Assembly (NCBI GenBank): GCA_934418055.1 | Contig: CAKRWX010000121.1 | Span: 1 to 7,254 of the forward strand | Length of the DNA stretch: 7,254 nucleotides | Reading direction: 5' to 3' | Source of the DNA: an uncultured Lachnospiraceae bacterium | Lineage (GTDB): Bacteria > Bacillota > Clostridia > Lachnospirales > Lachnospiraceae | Shown here: positions 5,737 through 7,254 of the stretch, one piece after another | Position numbering within the stretch: position 1 is the stretch's first letter | How the letters are laid out: each line of letters begins with the position of its first letter | Notes under the pieces: generated by a model | What the model saw: the letters and a program-made list of their open reading frames with translations, nothing else | The model's database searches: none | What the model was told of the DNA's origin: nothing | Translations under genes and position numbers: made by a program

Positions 5737-5793
5737 ACAACTCTAAATTTTGGAAAATAAATCTTAAGGAAGTCTGAAGGAACAAAAAGAGAG

Positions 5794-5826
5794 CTGTAAG
5801 ATTGCCTTTAAGGGTTATACTTACAG
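5794..5826 (+). repeat. Inverted repeat just before the rlmD start
   Basis: CTGTAAG (5794-5800) and CTTACAG (5820-5826) form a perfect 7-bp inverted repeat with a 19-nt loop that contains the palindrome CCTTTAAGG (5805-5813). It ends 12 nt before the GGAG that serves the rlmD ATG at 5849, so it could affect translation or be an operator. Its role is unknown. Confidence 0.35.
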
Positions 5827-5848
5827 GAAATCGAAAATGGAGAGAATT

Positions 5849-7254
5849 ATGGAGATCAAGAAAAATGACTGCTTCACCGTATCCATCGAGGATATGAGCG
5901 AGGACGGCTCCGGCATCGGAAAGCTGGAGGGCTATATCTGGTTTATCAAAGACGCGGTAAAAGGCGACGTGGTGGAAGCCAAAGCCATGAAAATGAAGAA
6001 ATCCTACGGATTTGCCCGTCTGATGCGCGTCATCACCCCGTCTCCTGACCGGGTAGAGCCTGCGTGTCCTGTAGCCAGACAGTGCGGCGGCTGCCAGCTT
6101 CAGGCCATGAGCTACGAGAGCCAGTTAAAATTCAAGGAAAATAAAGTCTACAACAACCTGCGCCGGATCGGCGGATTTACTGACATCCCATTTTTGCCGA
6201 TCATGGGCATGGACGAGCCCTGGAGATACCGCAACAAGGCCCAGTTCCCATTTGGCAAAGACAAAAATGGCCAGATTGTCACTGGATTTTATGCGGGCCG
6301 TACCCACGACATTATCCCGCAGGAGGATTGTCTGTTAGGCGTTGAGGAGAATAAACAGATCCTGGAGATTATCAAGGAATACATGATTGAAAATCACGTA
6401 GCCCCTTACGAAGAAGAAACCCACAAGGGCTTAATTCGTCACGCCCTGATCCGAAAAGGCTTCAAAACCGGAGAACTGATGGTCTGCGTGATCATCAACG
6501 GCAAAAAGCTGCCTCACAGCGAGAAACTGGTAGAAAAACTCTGCCAGCTGGATGGCATGATCAGCATCACCTACAGCATCAACACCGACAAAACCAATGT
6601 GATCTTGGGCAAAGAGCTGGTAAACTTATATGGCCCGGGCTATATCACCGACTATATCGGCGATGTCAAATACCGCATTTCCCCATTATCCTTCTACCAG
6701 GTAAACCCGGTACAGACCGAGAAGTTATATGGAACCGCCTTGGAGTACGCGGGCCTTACCGGCGGCGAAGTGGTGTGGGATCTGTACTGTGGAATCGGAA
6801 CCATTTCCTTATTCCTAGCACAGAAGGCAAAGAAGGTCTATGGTGTGGAGATCGTTCCCCAGGCCATCGATGACGCCAGAGAGAACGCCAAATTAAATGG
6901 TCTGGACAACGTGGAATTCTTCGTTGGCAAAGCCGAGGAAGTGCTTCCAGAGCAGTACGAGAAGAACAAAGTTTACGCTGACGTGATCGTCGTGGACCCG
7001 CCGAGAAAAGGCTGCGATGAGCAGTGCCTGAACACTATTATCACCATGGCACCGAAGCGGGTGGTTTATGTCAGCTGCGATTCCGCAACCCTGGCCAGGG
7101 ATTTGAAGATGCTGTGTGAGAATGGGTATGAGGTGGAGAAGGTGCGGTGCTGCGATATGTTTGGGTGGACGACACATGTGGAGACGGTAGTTCTTTTGTC
7201 CCACAAAAAAGCCGACAGTTATATCCACATTGATGTGGAGTTTGGAGAGGGCGA
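5849..7254 (+). CDS. rlmD: 23S rRNA (uracil-5-)-methyltransferase RlmD/RlmCD type, 3' end outside window
   Basis: 468 codons of an RNA m5U methyltransferase of the TrmA/RlmD family, with no stop before the window end. A TRAM-like RNA-binding domain (about 4-65) is followed by the iron-sulfur cysteines Cys73, Cys79, Cys82 (CPVARQCGGC) and Cys161 (EDCLLG), spaced as in Escherichia coli RlmD. Then come the SAM-binding motif DLYCGIG (311-317), the DPPRKG motif (383-388) and the catalytic Cys410 (VSCDSATLARDL). It uses S-adenosylmethionine to methylate uridine in 23S rRNA. U1939 is the RlmD target, and Gram-positive RlmCD enzymes also modify U747, so the exact site is uncertain. ATG 5849 was chosen because GGAG (5839-5842) lies 6 nt before it; the in-frame ATG at 5837, with a weaker AGGA, would add four residues. 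The family normally ends close after HVETVVLLS. Here the frame continues through HKKADSYIHIDVEFGEG, indicating a C-terminal extension. Confidence 0.95.
   Translation, partial: MEIKKNDCFTVSIEDMSEDGSGIGKLEGYIWFIKDAVKGDVVEAKAMKMKKSYGFARLMRVITPSPDRVEPACPVARQCGGCQLQAMSYESQLKFKENKVYNNLRRIGGFTDIPFLPIMGMDEPWRYRNKAQFPFGKDKNGQIVTGFYAGRTHDIIPQEDCLLGVEENKQILEIIKEYMIENHVAPYEEETHKGLIRHALIRKGFKTGELMVCVIINGKKLPHSEKLVEKLCQLDGMISITYSINTDKTNVILGKELVNLYGPGYITDYIGDVKYRISPLSFYQVNPVQTEKLYGTALEYAGLTGGEVVWDLYCGIGTISLFLAQKAKKVYGVEIVPQAIDDARENAKLNGLDNVEFFVGKAEEVLPEQYEKNKVYADVIVVDPPRKGCDEQCLNTIITMAPKRVVYVSCDSATLARDLKMLCENGYEVEKVRCCDMFGWTTHVETVVLLSHKKADSYIHIDVEFGEG

Larger units (their letters stand above)
5360..5848 (+). 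other. 489-bp intergenic region rich in RNA structure, no normal gene
   Basis: No protein gene of ordinary size is supported here on either strand. The first 100 bp hold two overlapping, mutually exclusive small hairpins (CGCC/GGCG at 5391-5401; GGCGGAA/TTCCGTC at 5398-5415). Then come a strong terminator (5458-5508), an AGGAGG (5509-5514) with a 25-codon ORF, a GC-rich terminator-like structure (5582-5642), a third hairpin (5649-5677) and an AT-rich segment (5680-5848) with weak promoter-like sequences and inverted repeats before rlmD. I tried to match T-box, cobalamin, FMN, TPP, c-di-GMP, THF and small SRP RNA signatures and found none. It could hold an unassigned small RNA or the leader of a lost gene. 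Confidence 0.6.

Noticed and set aside
5721..5740. Second Rex-like palindrome TTGTT...AACAA before rlmD
   Set aside because: The half-sites are 2 bp too far apart for the 18-bp Rex operator and the inner bases do not match. It is better seen as an ordinary AT-rich inverted repeat.
6893..7228. Minus-strand ORF of 111 codons inside rlmD
   Set aside because: It overlaps the SAM, DPPRKG and catalytic-Cys region of rlmD on the other strand and shows no start signal or family features.
1..7254. CRISPR array, tRNA, rRNA, insertion sequence or attachment site
   Set aside because: No regularly spaced repeats, no tRNA-like TTCGA arm with acceptor end, no transposase motifs and no flanking duplications were found on either strand.

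Overview
The window looks like chromosomal DNA of a strictly anaerobic, low-to-mid G+C Firmicute, most likely a Lachnospiraceae (Clostridium cluster XIVa) gut bacterium. The clues are purine-rich AGGAGG-type ribosome sites, SigA promoters with extended -10 elements, YhaM and MutS2 (Firmicute-type proteins), a haem-free lipoprotein fumarate-reductase-like flavoenzyme, and an RlmD protein that continues into a tail I associate with Lachnospiraceae. No mobile element, tRNA, rRNA or CRISPR array was seen.

Layout. Positions 1-731 (minus strand) are the first 243 codons of mutS2. A 247-bp divergent intergenic region (732-978) carries a minus-strand extended -10 promoter for mutS2. It also carries a plus-strand TTGACA/17/extended -10 promoter overlapped by an imperfect palindrome resembling a Rex (NADH/NAD+ sensor) operator. 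Positions 979-2832 encode a secreted lipoprotein with an FAD_binding_2 reductase domain and a C-terminal FMN_bind domain with a covalent-FMN motif, closed by a strong terminator. A new promoter at 2965-2993 starts a probable two-gene unit. Its first gene (3024-4367) is a membrane-anchored HtrA-like protein with a PDZ domain but no recognisable catalytic triad. Its second (4412-5359) is the 3'-5' exoribonuclease YhaM. A 489-bp stretch without a normal gene (5360-5848) follows. It holds a strong terminator, an AGGAGG directly after its T-tract, a 25-codon ORF, a second GC-rich terminator-like hairpin and further inverted repeats. From 5849 to the window end runs rlmD (23S rRNA m5U methyltransferase), cut off by the window edge.

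How the parts relate. mutS2, yhaM and rlmD are housekeeping genes of nucleic-acid and ribosome maintenance. The flavoprotein is a self-contained unit predicted to act outside the membrane as a terminal reductase, probably for fumarate or a similar enoate. Its putative Rex-type operator would tie expression to the NADH/NAD+ ratio. The points most worth a second look are that operator, the degenerate HtrA-like protein, the structured 5360-5848 region with its possible gene relic, and the RlmD tail. I see no clear evidence of a wholly new multi-gene system.
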